Positions 1 through 8,542 of a DNA stretch of 46,575 nt are shown here, in pieces; position 1 is the stretch's first letter, and each line of letters begins with the position of its first letter. Both the position numbers and the translations under genes were made by a program. This DNA is from Clostridium caldaquaticum (lineage in GTDB: Bacteria > Bacillota > Clostridia > Clostridiales > Clostridiaceae), in contig NZ_JAMSKT010000022.1 of the NCBI RefSeq assembly GCF_023806125.1, positions 1 to 46,575 on the forward strand, read 5' to 3'. Below the pieces are notes generated by a model, which ran no database searches, had not been told where the DNA came from, and was given only the letters and a program-made list of their open reading frames with translations.

Positions 1-392
1 TGGCTATGCTTTTTCAAAGACTATGGATACAGAACTAGCTATAAAGGCTGTAGAAAATGCCTACATAACTCAAAAACCAAAGAATACTGTTATACTCCAT
101 AGTGATTTAGGCTCCCAGTATACAAGCTCTAAATTTGGTGATTATCTTTATGAACATAATATAATTCATTCTTTTAACGGCAAGTTATGTTCTTATGACA
201 ATGCTTGTATAGAATCCTTTCATGCTACACTAAAAAAGGAAGAAGTAAACTTAGTTACATATTATGACTTTGATGCTGCAAGGATAGCTATATTCAAATA
301 TAGAATCCTGGTATAACAGAAAAAGGCTGCATAGCAGTATCGGTTATATGACTCCCCAACAGTTTGAAAATTCTTTAAGAAAAACTGCATAA
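1..392 (+). pseudogene. IS3-family transposase OrfB, 3' part, frameshifted
   Basis: The reading frame is already open at the left edge, so the 5' part lies outside the window. It encodes the C-terminal half of an rve-type integrase core. The second catalytic Asp is in HSDLGSQYTS and the catalytic Glu is in NACIESFHATLKKE. The first frame stops at 316. The expected tail (IESWYNRKRLHSSIGYMTP, then QQFENSLRKTA) continues in another frame up to a TAA at 390-392. The break is near 299-303, where TATATA seems to have lost two bases. This is a decayed copy or an assembly error. The sequence just after the stop, around 405-427, probably holds the right terminal repeat of the element. It differs clearly from the second IS3 element at 11036-12442. 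Confidence 0.85.
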
Positions 393-433
393 AAAATTTC
401 AGTTTTTGTGTCTGCTATATTGACATAAATCTA

Positions 434-472
434 GCTAACGCAGTTTCTTTCACTAGGAAACTGTGCGTTAGC
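434..472. repeat. Hyphenated inverted repeat beside the IS remnant
   Basis: The arms GCTAACGCAGTTTC and GAAACTGTGCGTTAGC pair with one 2-nt bulge around a short loop. The structure lies between the end of the IS3 remnant and the end of the fructokinase gene. On the plus strand it is followed by AAGTTTATTGTT, a poor U-tract. It could be a terminator that stops IS transcription, a leftover structured leader, or a target site. I cannot decide between these. Confidence 0.5.
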
Positions 473-589
473 AAGTTTATTGTTAACTATAATTTTTTAA
501 AAGTTCAGCTTCTACAACTTATAAGTTTAATTAAATCTATCATACTAATAGATGAAAAGATAGTTTTTGTGGTCTAATCATAATAAATA

Positions 590-626
590 ATAAAAAACTT
601 TTAATTGCTATCCATCATAAAGTTTT
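590..626 (-). terminator. Weak AT-rich terminator after fructokinase
   Basis: On the minus strand, arms AAAACTTT (626-619) and AAAGTTTT (601-594) flank the stop codon and are followed by TTATTATTT. The stem is entirely AT-rich apart from one G-C pair and the loop is long, so this is a weak candidate for the end of the sugar operon. Confidence 0.35.
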
Positions 627-1566
627 CTACAGCTTCTAAAGAAGGTAGAGCACTTATAGCACCCTTGCTCATAGTAGTTAAAGCCGCAACTGCATTTGAA
701 AATTTAAGTACGCTAGCCATTTCATCATTTAATATTTCAGTTAGACTTAGGTTTCTGCTGCAGACTTGATACAGGAAGGCTCCTATGAAGGAATCCCCTG
801 CACCGGTAGTATCTACAGCCTTAACCTTGTATCCTTCAGCTGTCACTTCACGGCCTCCAAAATATGCTGAAACTCCTCTACTTCCTCTTGTGATGAGCAG
901 AACTTCAACATTAAAAGATAAGAGCCATTGAATTGCTTTTTCTTCTTCATTAATACCAGTAATAAACTCAAGTTCATCCTGGCTTATTTTTAAAATATCA
1001 GCGTATTTTATAAATTGACGAATTACATTTTTATATTCCTCATAGTTATGCCATAATGGAAGTCTTATGTTTGGGTCAAAGCTTATTATTCCTCCTGCCT
1101 CTTTCACAGCTTCAATGGCAGCTATATGAGCCTTTCTCACTGGTGCATCAACAAGACTTACAGAACAAAAGTGAAGGATATCTCCTGCGTTAAACCAATT
1201 TTGATTTATCTCAGATTCATCCAAAAGCATGTCTGCACTTGGGTTTCTATAAAAGGAGAAGTCTCTTTCTCCGTCCTCCTTTAAGGAAACAAAGGCAAGT
1301 GCAGTATTAGCTTTATTAGTTCTAAATATATAGTCTGTTTCTACTCCAACATTCTTTAGAGTTTCAACAAGAAAATCTCCAAAGGCATCTTGTCCTAATT
1401 TTCCTATAAAAAAACTTTCACCACCCAATAATGATACTGTAGCAGCAACATTAGCTGGTGCTCCTCCCGGTGCCTTCTGAAATGATCTAACTTCTTTCAA
1501 TCCTACACCTTTTTGTTCAGGTATAAAATCAATCAACGCTTCACCTATTGTAAATATTTTTCTCAT
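601..1566 (-). CDS. scrK: Fructokinase / PfkB-family carbohydrate kinase
   Basis: A 321-aa ribokinase (PfkB) family kinase, expected to phosphorylate fructose to fructose 6-phosphate with ATP in the cytoplasm. The N-terminal TIGEALIDF and the GGAPANVA sugar-binding signature are typical of bacterial fructokinases. The second PfkB signature DTTGAGDSF holds the probable catalytic base Asp258. I chose ATG 1566 because GGGAGGATC lies 5 bases upstream; an earlier in-frame ATG at 1599 has no such site. It is the last gene of the minus-strand fructan locus, 57 bp after the intracellular GH32 gene, and would take up the fructose released by the two hydrolases. A 5-dehydro-2-deoxygluconokinase or other PfkB specificity is possible but less likely in this context. 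Confidence 0.87.
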   Translation of the reverse strand: MRKIFTIGEALIDFIPEQKGVGLKEVRSFQKAPGGAPANVAATVSLLGGESFFIGKLGQDAFGDFLVETLKNVGVETDYIFRTNKANTALAFVSLKEDGERDFSFYRNPSADMLLDESEINQNWFNAGDILHFCSVSLVDAPVRKAHIAAIEAVKEAGGIISFDPNIRLPLWHNYEEYKNVIRQFIKYADILKISQDELEFITGINEEEKAIQWLLSFNVEVLLITRGSRGVSAYFGGREVTAEGYKVKAVDTTGAGDSFIGAFLYQVCSRNLSLTEILNDEMASVLKFSNAVAALTTMSKGAISALPSLEAVENFMMDSN

Positions 1567-1623
1567 TTTAGATCCTCCCGTATTCCTTATCCTGCCCATA
1601 AGAATTATTAATTCTTATGCCTC

Positions 1624-3114
1624 CTATAACTTTATATCCCACTTATTGAGTTCTATAATAATTATTTCACTATCTGAGAAAAATTCAATATTTTTTGCAG
1701 TAGATTTAGGATATACAGTGGATGACATAACTTTTTCTCCATCCTGTATAAATATTTCTACCGAGCTTCTATCTATAAAAATTCTTAACTTTAGTTTATT
1801 ATTTAAAAGAGTTACAGCCACTTTTCTTATATATTTGATGTCCTCATCTTGTTCAGCTCCCAGCAAAGCCTCTCCATTTTTAGAACGGTCAAAAACAAAC
1901 TTACCCTCTGTCTTATCATAATACATAACCGTTTCGTTCTCTTCATCCTTTAGTATCTTAAGACCAAATTTACTTGCATCTAGGGCATCTATTTCTAGTT
2001 CAAGTTCAATATTTTGTCCTTCTACCCCTGCTAAAGTCGACTGGTTTTTTACTGTTATATGTTTATAGCTTACCTGGTTTGCTCTGTAGTTTTTCATCTC
2101 TTCTACAGGAAGCTGATAAAGCTTACCGCTTACTAGCTTAAGCTCTCTTGGCAGTGTAATGGCTCCTGCCCACTGGTGATTCTTCTCATGGGTTGGCATA
2201 TTACGTCCCCACATCTGCATCCAAGCTATAAGTATACGTCTACCCTTATCATCTATCATTGTTTGAGGAGCATAAAAATCAAAACCAGCATCAATTTCCT
2301 CTACAGTATGATAATTATACTTGCAATTTTCAAAATCAAAATCACCTAAAATATAAACACTGGAGTTAGTATTACAGTATCTATCTCCGTCTCTTTTTAA
2401 AGCCATAGGGGACAGTATCAATACATCTGTGTTATCAAGACGGAAAAAATCTGGGCATTCCCACATCTTCCCAAGCTTGTTTTCACTCCTTGCCAGTATC
2501 CCTACGTAAGTCCAATCTAAAAGATCCTTTGATTTATAAAGCAATATTTGCCCGCTTCTATCTTCATTACAGGAAGCAACTACTACATAGAAATCTTCAC
2601 CATGCTTAAACACCTTTGGATCTCTAAAATCCTGAGGCAGTGCATGTTCTGGCAAATCTTTTGTTCCTATCACTGGGTTAGCTTTTACCTTTGTAAACTC
2701 GATGCCATCTTCTGAAACTGCTATATTTTGAATTTGGCGGATATTCTCTGGTTTTTCCGGATCTGGATTTGTATGTCCAGTATACATGAGATATAGCTTT
2801 CCGTCCTTTTCAATGGCACTTCCGGAAAAACAACCATCAGCATCATAATACATGTCTGGCGCTAAAGCTACAGGCAGGTGTTCCCATTTCACTAAATCCT
2901 TGCTCTTAACATGCCCCCAATGCATAGGTCCCCATTGACTGTTGTAAGGATAATATTGATAAAATAAATGATATTCTCTATTATAATAACAAAAACCATT
3001 TGGATCATTAATCCATCCTATTTCCGCCATAACATGATAACTAAGTCGATACTCCTGGTTTATTTTATCTTTATTTTGTGCAACATAATCTCGTGCTTTA
3101 CTAAGTTTGCTCAT
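1624..3114 (-). CDS. Intracellular GH32 beta-fructofuranosidase / sucrose-6-phosphate hydrolase
   Basis: A 496-aa glycoside hydrolase family 32 protein without a signal peptide. The three GH32 signatures are present: WINDPNG with the nucleophile Asp37, FRDP with the stabiliser Asp165, and WECPDFF with the acid/base Glu219. The C-terminal third has the beta-sandwich pattern, including the IFIDRSSVEIF motif. The start ATG 3114 has AAAGGAGA at a good distance; ATG 3135 has none. By homology it would be called scrB or sacA (sucrose-6-phosphate hydrolase). However, no PTS gene is present and the neighbouring transporter is an ABC type, so the substrate is more likely unphosphorylated sucrose or fructo-oligosaccharides. 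It lies between the surface GH32 gene and fructokinase and is probably co-transcribed with them. Confidence 0.88.
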   Translation of the reverse strand: MSKLSKARDYVAQNKDKINQEYRLSYHVMAEIGWINDPNGFCYYNREYHLFYQYYPYNSQWGPMHWGHVKSKDLVKWEHLPVALAPDMYYDADGCFSGSAIEKDGKLYLMYTGHTNPDPEKPENIRQIQNIAVSEDGIEFTKVKANPVIGTKDLPEHALPQDFRDPKVFKHGEDFYVVVASCNEDRSGQILLYKSKDLLDWTYVGILARSENKLGKMWECPDFFRLDNTDVLILSPMALKRDGDRYCNTNSSVYILGDFDFENCKYNYHTVEEIDAGFDFYAPQTMIDDKGRRILIAWMQMWGRNMPTHEKNHQWAGAITLPRELKLVSGKLYQLPVEEMKNYRANQVSYKHITVKNQSTLAGVEGQNIELELEIDALDASKFGLKILKDEENETVMYYDKTEGKFVFDRSKNGEALLGAEQDEDIKYIRKVAVTLLNNKLKLRIFIDRSSVEIFIQDGEKVMSSTVYPKSTAKNIEFFSDSEIIIIELNKWDIKL

Positions 3115-3191
3115 TATAGCTCTCCTTTTTAACATATGATTTAAATATATAAAAAATTGTTTTGAATACTCTACAAATATTACTTCTCATA

Positions 3192-4721
3192 TTACTTTTT
3201 CCAGCTGCTGCGCAGCTTATAAAACTCTAAATTTACTAGCTTTACATCCCCTCCCTTGGAGTAAAGCTCTATGCCTTTACTTTTAGGATCAGGATAAATA
3301 AGATTTGTCATTACTACCTTTCCATCATTTCCAAAAACCTCAACTGAAGAGGCATCAACAAATATATGCAGCTTTATCTTGTTATCCACAGGCTTAAGCT
3401 CTGCAGTATACTTGCGTTTAAAATATTCACTAAAGGAAACCTCGCCTGAGTTTACTCTGTTTAAAGAAATATTTTTATTCTTAGTGTTATAGGAAACTGT
3501 AGTTTCCTCTGAATCTGATTTTCTTAATTTAAAACCGAATTCTTCAGCAGTACCTAATTCAAATTCAGCAACTATTTCATAGCTTTCTCCAGAGTAACCT
3601 TTTAGGATATTCTTATCTGGTGATATAACCTTGTTATTAATTTTCTTAGAACCATATCTTAAACTTTCTAATTGCGTCAACGGTGTCTGTACAAGCCTTA
3701 GCCCCTCAGGAAAACTCTTTAAACTTACCTTTCGAGGTAAAGTAGCTTGCCCTCTCCAACGTTCTGTTGGCACTAGTTGTGCATACTTCCAGTTATTCAT
3801 CCAACCAAGCCAATAATAGCTTCCATCATCAGCTTTTGCTCCCGAAAAGCTTTGTGCTGCATAAAAATCTGAACCGTAGTCTAGCCAAAGAGTAGTAGTT
3901 TTCGAATTATCATTAGTAAACTTAGTCCCATCAAAATTACCTATAAAATATTGACCTCCAGATCCTCCTCCTACAGCGTTATCTCCTACATCTACTTTTA
4001 GTACCCATTTCATATTTTGTTTATCTCCATCTACAGGAAGTTCAAACAATCCAGGACACTCCCATACACCTCCATGAGAACCCTCATAAGAACCAAATTC
4101 ACTTAAGTAATTCCAGTTTTTCAAATCACTGGAGTTATAAAATTCAACTTTAACACCAGCTGCAAGTACCATTATCCATTTTTTTGTATTATCATGCCAG
4201 AAAACATATGGATCCCTAAAGTCTCTTGCTCCCATATTTTTTAGAACAGGATTACCCTTATATTTATTAAAGGTTTTTCCTCCATCTGTACTAAAGGCCA
4301 TGCTTTGCTGCTGAAGCCCTTTGTTGTCATTAGTATATAAAGATACAATTCCTGAACCTTTATCAAATAAACCTGAGGTATTTTGACTGTCTACTACTGA
4401 GCTTCCAGTAAAGATTGTTCCTAGATCATCTGGCTCTAAAGCTACAGGAAGATGAGTCCAAGTAACCATATCCGGACTAGTTGCATGTCCCCAGTGCATA
4501 GGTCCCCAAATAGTATCATTTGGATTATATTGATAAAACAAATGATAGTTTCCTTCGTAATAAAACATTCCACACGGGTCATTCATCCAATTTTTTTCAG
4601 GTGAAAAGTGGTATTGTGGTCTATACTTTTCTTTATAGTTATTATTGCTTTTAGAACATCCAACTGCAGTAAGTATAAAAATAATCATTAAAGAAATGAA
4701 ACGATATAACTTTCTTTTCAT
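3192..4721 (-). CDS. GH32 lipoprotein, levanase/fructan beta-fructosidase
   Basis: A 509-aa GH32 hydrolase with a lipoprotein signal peptide: MKRK, a hydrophobic stretch (about residues 8-20) and a lipobox ending in AVGC with Cys22. It should therefore be anchored on the outer face of the membrane. The nucleophile motif is WMNDPCG (Asp48), with Cys replacing the usual Asn. FRDP has Asp170 and WECPGLF has Glu221. A beta-sandwich domain with FVDASSVEVFGNDG closes the protein. It would cut terminal fructose from levan, inulin or sucrose outside the cell. I chose ATG 4721 because the signal peptide starts there and GGGGG lies 6 bases upstream. A strong terminator separates it from the upstream transporter genes, so it needs readthrough or its own promoter; I saw no convincing one in the short gap. 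Confidence 0.88.
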   Translation of the reverse strand: MKRKLYRFISLMIIFILTAVGCSKSNNNYKEKYRPQYHFSPEKNWMNDPCGMFYYEGNYHLFYQYNPNDTIWGPMHWGHATSPDMVTWTHLPVALEPDDLGTIFTGSSVVDSQNTSGLFDKGSGIVSLYTNDNKGLQQQSMAFSTDGGKTFNKYKGNPVLKNMGARDFRDPYVFWHDNTKKWIMVLAAGVKVEFYNSSDLKNWNYLSEFGSYEGSHGGVWECPGLFELPVDGDKQNMKWVLKVDVGDNAVGGGSGGQYFIGNFDGTKFTNDNSKTTTLWLDYGSDFYAAQSFSGAKADDGSYYWLGWMNNWKYAQLVPTERWRGQATLPRKVSLKSFPEGLRLVQTPLTQLESLRYGSKKINNKVISPDKNILKGYSGESYEIVAEFELGTAEEFGFKLRKSDSEETTVSYNTKNKNISLNRVNSGEVSFSEYFKRKYTAELKPVDNKIKLHIFVDASSVEVFGNDGKVVMTNLIYPDPKSKGIELYSKGGDVKLVNLEFYKLRSSWKK

Positions 4722-4783
4722 AAATACCCCCATAATCTCTTTCAAATTATTCATAAAAATCGTAATATGAACATTATTCTTGC

Positions 4784-4835
4784 AAAAAAGGAGTAAGTAT
4801 AATTGCTGTAAAGAAGAACCTACTATACTTACTCC
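4784..4835 (-). terminator. Rho-independent terminator after the binding-protein gene
   Basis: Perfect 12-bp arms GGAGTAAGTATA (4790-4801) and TATACTTACTCC (4824-4835). On the minus strand the stem is followed at once by six T. It lies 34 bp after the stop of the solute-binding protein, so it should cut expression of the downstream hydrolase genes relative to the transporter genes. Confidence 0.8.
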
Positions 4836-4868
4836 TCCTATTAAATAATATTAAAATTATACTTTGAA

Positions 4869-6506
4869 TTATTTATTGTTTGAGTAGAACTTATCAAAAG
4901 CATTTTGTTTAATTTCCATAAACTTCTTTAGTCCCATCTTGTCAAGTTCTGCCAAATAGTCATTCCACTCTTTTTCAACCCCACCTTTTGACATCCATTC
5001 TACAGTTTTTCTATCTGTATATGGTGCTATTAAAGCTTCAAGCTTTGTATACTCATCTGACTCTTCATTAGTTAAAAACACTCTTGGGTAAACATAGTCA
5101 GATTTCATATATGGAACTAATTTCTTTATACGTTCAAGTCTCCTAGCTGCATCATCTGGCTTAGTCACTTGATTGCCGTAGTATTCATCTAATATAGCTA
5201 GAGGTCCTCCTACAGATGTTTTATCTCTTAATTCTCCAGGTGCAGTATCACCTAGTGGTAAATGCTTTAACTTTCCATCTACCAATTCAAAAATGTTTTG
5301 CTGGTTTGGATCACCATAAGTTCCCCAGTTATTTTGTGCTGACTGAAGTGGTTCATACATTTTGTCAAACCATCTTGCAGTTAACTCTAAGTTCTGATTT
5401 GCACTAGTAATTACTGCTCTTGATCTATCTAAACCAAAACCATTACATCTAGCAAGGTTTGCCTCCCCATTTGGTCCTTTTAATGGCGGCATTAATTCAT
5501 ACTTATCATTGTTACCAGTAACATTATCTTTATCCCATGTAAAATATACGCCAAAACGATTATCTTTACCCTTAGCAACAAAGGTAGCCCAATCCTGAGT
5601 AAAGGCTTCTGGATCTATTAAACCTTTTTGGTTTAAGCTGTACATCCATTTCATTGCTTCTTTATAACCTTCATCAGCACGAGTATATACTACTTTCTTA
5701 TCGTTTGTAACTACAGTATGATCCCAATTATCCCCAAGACCAAAGGCTCCGAATAAATATTGAGGGCCTTCATTACCATTGTTTACAATAAAGGACAATG
5801 GAATCTCATCCTTTTTACCATTACCATTAGGATCTTGATCTCTAAAAGCAATTAATACTTTTTCGAATTCTTCAATAGTTGTTGGCATTTCCAATCCTAA
5901 CTTATTTAACCATTCTATATTAATAAATGCCATATCAGATATAGATTGAATTCTTTCTTTGCCAGAGCCTAATTCTTCAATCCATGGAAAACTGTACATA
6001 TGCCCATCTGGAGCAGTAGCAAAGGCTTTATACTCAGGATGTTTATCATATATTGCCTTTAGATTAGGCATATATTTTTCTACTAACTCTTCTACAGGAA
6101 TAATTACTCCGTCTTTTGCATATTTTAAAAGATCATAATCGCTAAATCCACCATTAAAGAATGCGTCCGGAAGATCACCGCTTGCAAGCAACAGATTCTT
6201 CTTTTCTCCAAATTGATCATGTGTGAAATTTATCCAGTTAATATGAAGATTTGTTGCCTCTTCAAGTCTTTTGAATATTAATTTATCATTAGGATCTTTT
6301 GGTGATGTTAGTCCACTGCTAGTAACTATCTTTAAAGTCACTTTCTCTTTTAATGGGAATGATACATTTGTTAGTCTGTAATCAGGAGATGAATTTGCTC
6401 CTTTTGCTCCACCTCCTCCTTTTGATTTATTACCATTAGCAGCGCAGCCAGTAACTAATAAAGATGCAGCTAATGTAACACTTAGAAGTTTACTAATTTT
6501 TTTCAT
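4869..6506 (-). CDS. ABC transporter extracellular solute-binding lipoprotein (LplA/YtcQ-like)
   Basis: A 545-aa family 1 solute-binding protein. The signal peptide ends in a lipobox LVTGC with Cys21, so it is a membrane-anchored lipoprotein. The length, near 540 aa, and motifs such as DPNGNGKKDEIPLSF are typical of the large LplA/YtcQ/LipO group, which works with LplB/LplC-type permeases. DPNGNGKKDE resembles a calcium-binding loop. It is third in the operon, 27 bp after the second permease gene, and is followed by a terminator. In the context of two fructan hydrolases and a fructokinase I infer that it binds fructo-oligosaccharides or sucrose. The family also includes binders of pectin- and xylan-derived oligosaccharides, so the substrate is not proven. 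Confidence 0.87.
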   Translation of the reverse strand: MKKISKLLSVTLAASLLVTGCAANGNKSKGGGGAKGANSSPDYRLTNVSFPLKEKVTLKIVTSSGLTSPKDPNDKLIFKRLEEATNLHINWINFTHDQFGEKKNLLLASGDLPDAFFNGGFSDYDLLKYAKDGVIIPVEELVEKYMPNLKAIYDKHPEYKAFATAPDGHMYSFPWIEELGSGKERIQSISDMAFINIEWLNKLGLEMPTTIEEFEKVLIAFRDQDPNGNGKKDEIPLSFIVNNGNEGPQYLFGAFGLGDNWDHTVVTNDKKVVYTRADEGYKEAMKWMYSLNQKGLIDPEAFTQDWATFVAKGKDNRFGVYFTWDKDNVTGNNDKYELMPPLKGPNGEANLARCNGFGLDRSRAVITSANQNLELTARWFDKMYEPLQSAQNNWGTYGDPNQQNIFELVDGKLKHLPLGDTAPGELRDKTSVGGPLAILDEYYGNQVTKPDDAARRLERIKKLVPYMKSDYVYPRVFLTNEESDEYTKLEALIAPYTDRKTVEWMSKGGVEKEWNDYLAELDKMGLKKFMEIKQNAFDKFYSNNK

Positions 6507-6533
6507 GCTTGTACCCCCTATAATTTTTTATTT

Positions 6534-7418
6534 TTAACCTTTAATGGATCCTACCAATACACCTTTTTCAAAGTATTTTTGGAAGAAAGGATACATTAAA
6601 ATTAATGGTAAACTTGAAATAACAATAGTTGAATACTTTAATAACTCAGCAATTTCCTGTTGATATGCTAAAGCTTGAATATCTGCTATCATTCCTGGTG
6701 AAGGTTGATTCTTAACTAAGATTTTTCTAAGCACAAGCTGTAAAGGTGCCATATCAGGATTATCCAAATAAATCATTGCTGAAAACCATGAATTCCATTG
6801 ACCAACAAATCCCCATAACATTAATACTGCTATTATAGGTTTGCAAAGCGGTAACAATATCTTAAAAAAATAATGCATGTCCGATGCTCCATCAACAATT
6901 GCCGCTTCTCGAAGTTCCTGTGGTATGCCTTGATAGTATGTTCTAATCAAAATAATATTCCATACATTTACAGCCCCTGGTATAACAATAGCCCAAACTG
7001 TATTTAACATTTTTAGATTTTTTATTGTCATATATGTTGGAATAAGTCCTCCATTAAAGAACATTGTTATGACAAAATATATCATAATAATCTTTTTACC
7101 AACCAAATCTTTTTTAGTTAATGGATAGGCAGCAAATAAGCAAATAGCAAGGGAAATAACAGTAGACAATGTTGAATAATAAAATGAATTAGCAAATCCT
7201 CTCCAGATAGTTCCATCTTTAAAAACACGTTCATAACCTGTAAGAGACCAGTCTTTTGGATTAAAACTTAAGCCTTTATTTAACAAGGTTGTGGGTTTCA
7301 TAAAAGATCCAATAACTACATATATCAAGGGTAATAATACCGATAAAACTATCAATGTAAGCAATGTAATATTTATAAGTAAAACAATCTTATCTATTTT
7401 GGATTCTTTTTTTAACAT
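6534..7418 (-). CDS. Carbohydrate ABC transporter permease (LplC/YtcP-like)
   Basis: A 294-aa inner-membrane permease of the MalG/LplC type. Six membrane segments can be seen: about residues 12-35, 75-97, 107-128, 140-160, 185-205 and 260-278. The cytoplasmic EAA loop, EAAIVDGASDMHYFFKILLP, which contacts the ATPase, is intact. The protein ends with a typical EKGVLVGSIKG tail. It lies 24 bp after the partner permease gene and 27 bp before the binding protein gene, in one operon. No nucleotide-binding subunit is encoded in the window, which is usual for this subfamily, because a shared MsmX-like ATPase serves several such importers. Confidence 0.9.
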   Translation of the reverse strand: MLKKESKIDKIVLLINITLLTLIVLSVLLPLIYVVIGSFMKPTTLLNKGLSFNPKDWSLTGYERVFKDGTIWRGFANSFYYSTLSTVISLAICLFAAYPLTKKDLVGKKIIMIYFVITMFFNGGLIPTYMTIKNLKMLNTVWAIVIPGAVNVWNIILIRTYYQGIPQELREAAIVDGASDMHYFFKILLPLCKPIIAVLMLWGFVGQWNSWFSAMIYLDNPDMAPLQLVLRKILVKNQPSPGMIADIQALAYQQEIAELLKYSTIVISSLPLILMYPFFQKYFEKGVLVGSIKG

Positions 7419-7442
7419 TTAGCTTTAACCTCCATTCTGCTA

Positions 7443-8396
7443 CTATAGTCCCTGCCCTTCATTCAATCGCTTAACTATTTGATCAACAAGCACAAGCAGT
7501 ATAACATTAATTACAGCATTAAATACTCCTACTGCAGCTCCATAACTAAAGTCTGCTCTTTCCAAACCAATTTTATAAGTAAAAGTAGAAATAACTTCTG
7601 AGGTAGGATTGTTACCAGCAGTTTGTAATAACAATGCCTTATCACCGCCTGCATTCATTATACCTCCTGCAGCTAAAATAAATTGTATAACCATAATTGA
7701 CTTTATTGTAGGTAGATCTATATGTATAATTTGTTTCAAAATACTTGCTCCATCAATAACAGCAGCATCGATTAAATCCTGTGAAACATTTGAAAGTGCA
7801 GCTGTATATATAATAGATGCCCAACCAGCACCTTGCCATATTCCGCTAGCTATAAATATTGTTCTAAAATAACTAGGCTCAAGCATAAAATTTACAGTTT
7901 TGCCGGTAATAGCAGTAATAATTTTATTAACTGGTCCTACTGGTGATAAGAATATAAAAATCATACCTGCAATTACTACAACTGAAATAAAGTTTGGTGC
8001 ATACACAATAAGTTGAATATTTTTTTTAACCATTTTACTTCTAACTCTATTGAGCATAAGTGCCAAAGCAATTGGTGCGGGGAATCCCCATAACAACCCA
8101 TAAATACTTAACAATAAAGTATTTTTAAACGTTAACATAAAATTTGGTGAATCTATAAATCTTTCAAAATGTTTAAATCCAACCCAAGGACTTCCCAAAA
8201 TACCCTTTAATACATTAAAGTCTTTGAAAGCTATCACAATCCCATACATTGGCAAATAAGCAAATATAAATGTAAGAACTATTGCTGGCAGAATAAAAAG
8301 ATACAATTGATAATTATCTTTTATATATCTTATTTTTTTCAAAATTTTTTCTTTCCTTATCAATTTACCATTTATTGATTTAACAGTTGAAATCAT
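7443..8396 (-). CDS. Carbohydrate ABC transporter permease (LplB/YteP-like)
   Basis: A 317-aa permease of the MalF/LplB type and the first gene of the transporter operon. A hydrophilic N-terminus of about 30 residues is followed by six membrane segments. The EAA-like loop reads DAAVIDGASILKQIIHIDLP. The early signature YLFILPAIVLTFIFAYLPMYG is typical of the YteP/LplB group. The start ATG 8396 has GAGGGGGAG just upstream. The promoter and operator upstream (8522-8561) indicate that expression starts here and is controlled by the divergent LacI-type regulator. Confidence 0.9.
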   Translation of the reverse strand: MISTVKSINGKLIRKEKILKKIRYIKDNYQLYLFILPAIVLTFIFAYLPMYGIVIAFKDFNVLKGILGSPWVGFKHFERFIDSPNFMLTFKNTLLLSIYGLLWGFPAPIALALMLNRVRSKMVKKNIQLIVYAPNFISVVVIAGMIFIFLSPVGPVNKIITAITGKTVNFMLEPSYFRTIFIASGIWQGAGWASIIYTAALSNVSQDLIDAAVIDGASILKQIIHIDLPTIKSIMVIQFILAAGGIMNAGGDKALLLQTAGNNPTSEVISTFTYKIGLERADFSYGAAVGVFNAVINVILLVLVDQIVKRLNEGQGL

Positions 8397-8485
8397 TTAG
8401 CTCCCCCTCATTACAAACTTTTACTGGATAAAATTATTTATTTTTTAATGTTTAACCCTCCTTTAATCAGTTTACATTTTCAAAG

Positions 8486-8499
8486 TTTTATCGTTTGCA
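8486..8499 (-). promoter_or_regulatory. cre-like catabolite repression site
   Basis: On the minus strand TGCAAACGATAAAA matches the CcpA cre consensus TGNAARCGNWWWCA at all but one position. It lies just downstream of the predicted start of the transporter operon transcript, a common position for a CcpA roadblock. It could instead be a second half-site for the LacI-type regulator. This is a visual match only. Confidence 0.45.
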
Positions 8500-8521
8500 T
8501 TTTAAAAATTTTATTTTATTA

Positions 8522-8542
8522 TTGCTAATTTTATATTAGCAA
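8522..8542. promoter_or_regulatory. Probable operator palindrome over the -10 box
   Basis: Perfect 8-bp arms TTGCTAAT (8522-8529) and ATTAGCAA (8535-8542) around a 5-bp centre. The palindrome covers the -10 hexamer of the minus-strand transporter promoter, so a bound repressor would block RNA polymerase. The divergent LacI-type gene at 8861 is the obvious candidate. The rest of the 464-bp gap (8397-8860) is very AT-rich. It has several TTTACAT motifs but no open frame, and I see no convincing promoter for the regulator apart from TATAAT at 8825-8830. Confidence 0.6.
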
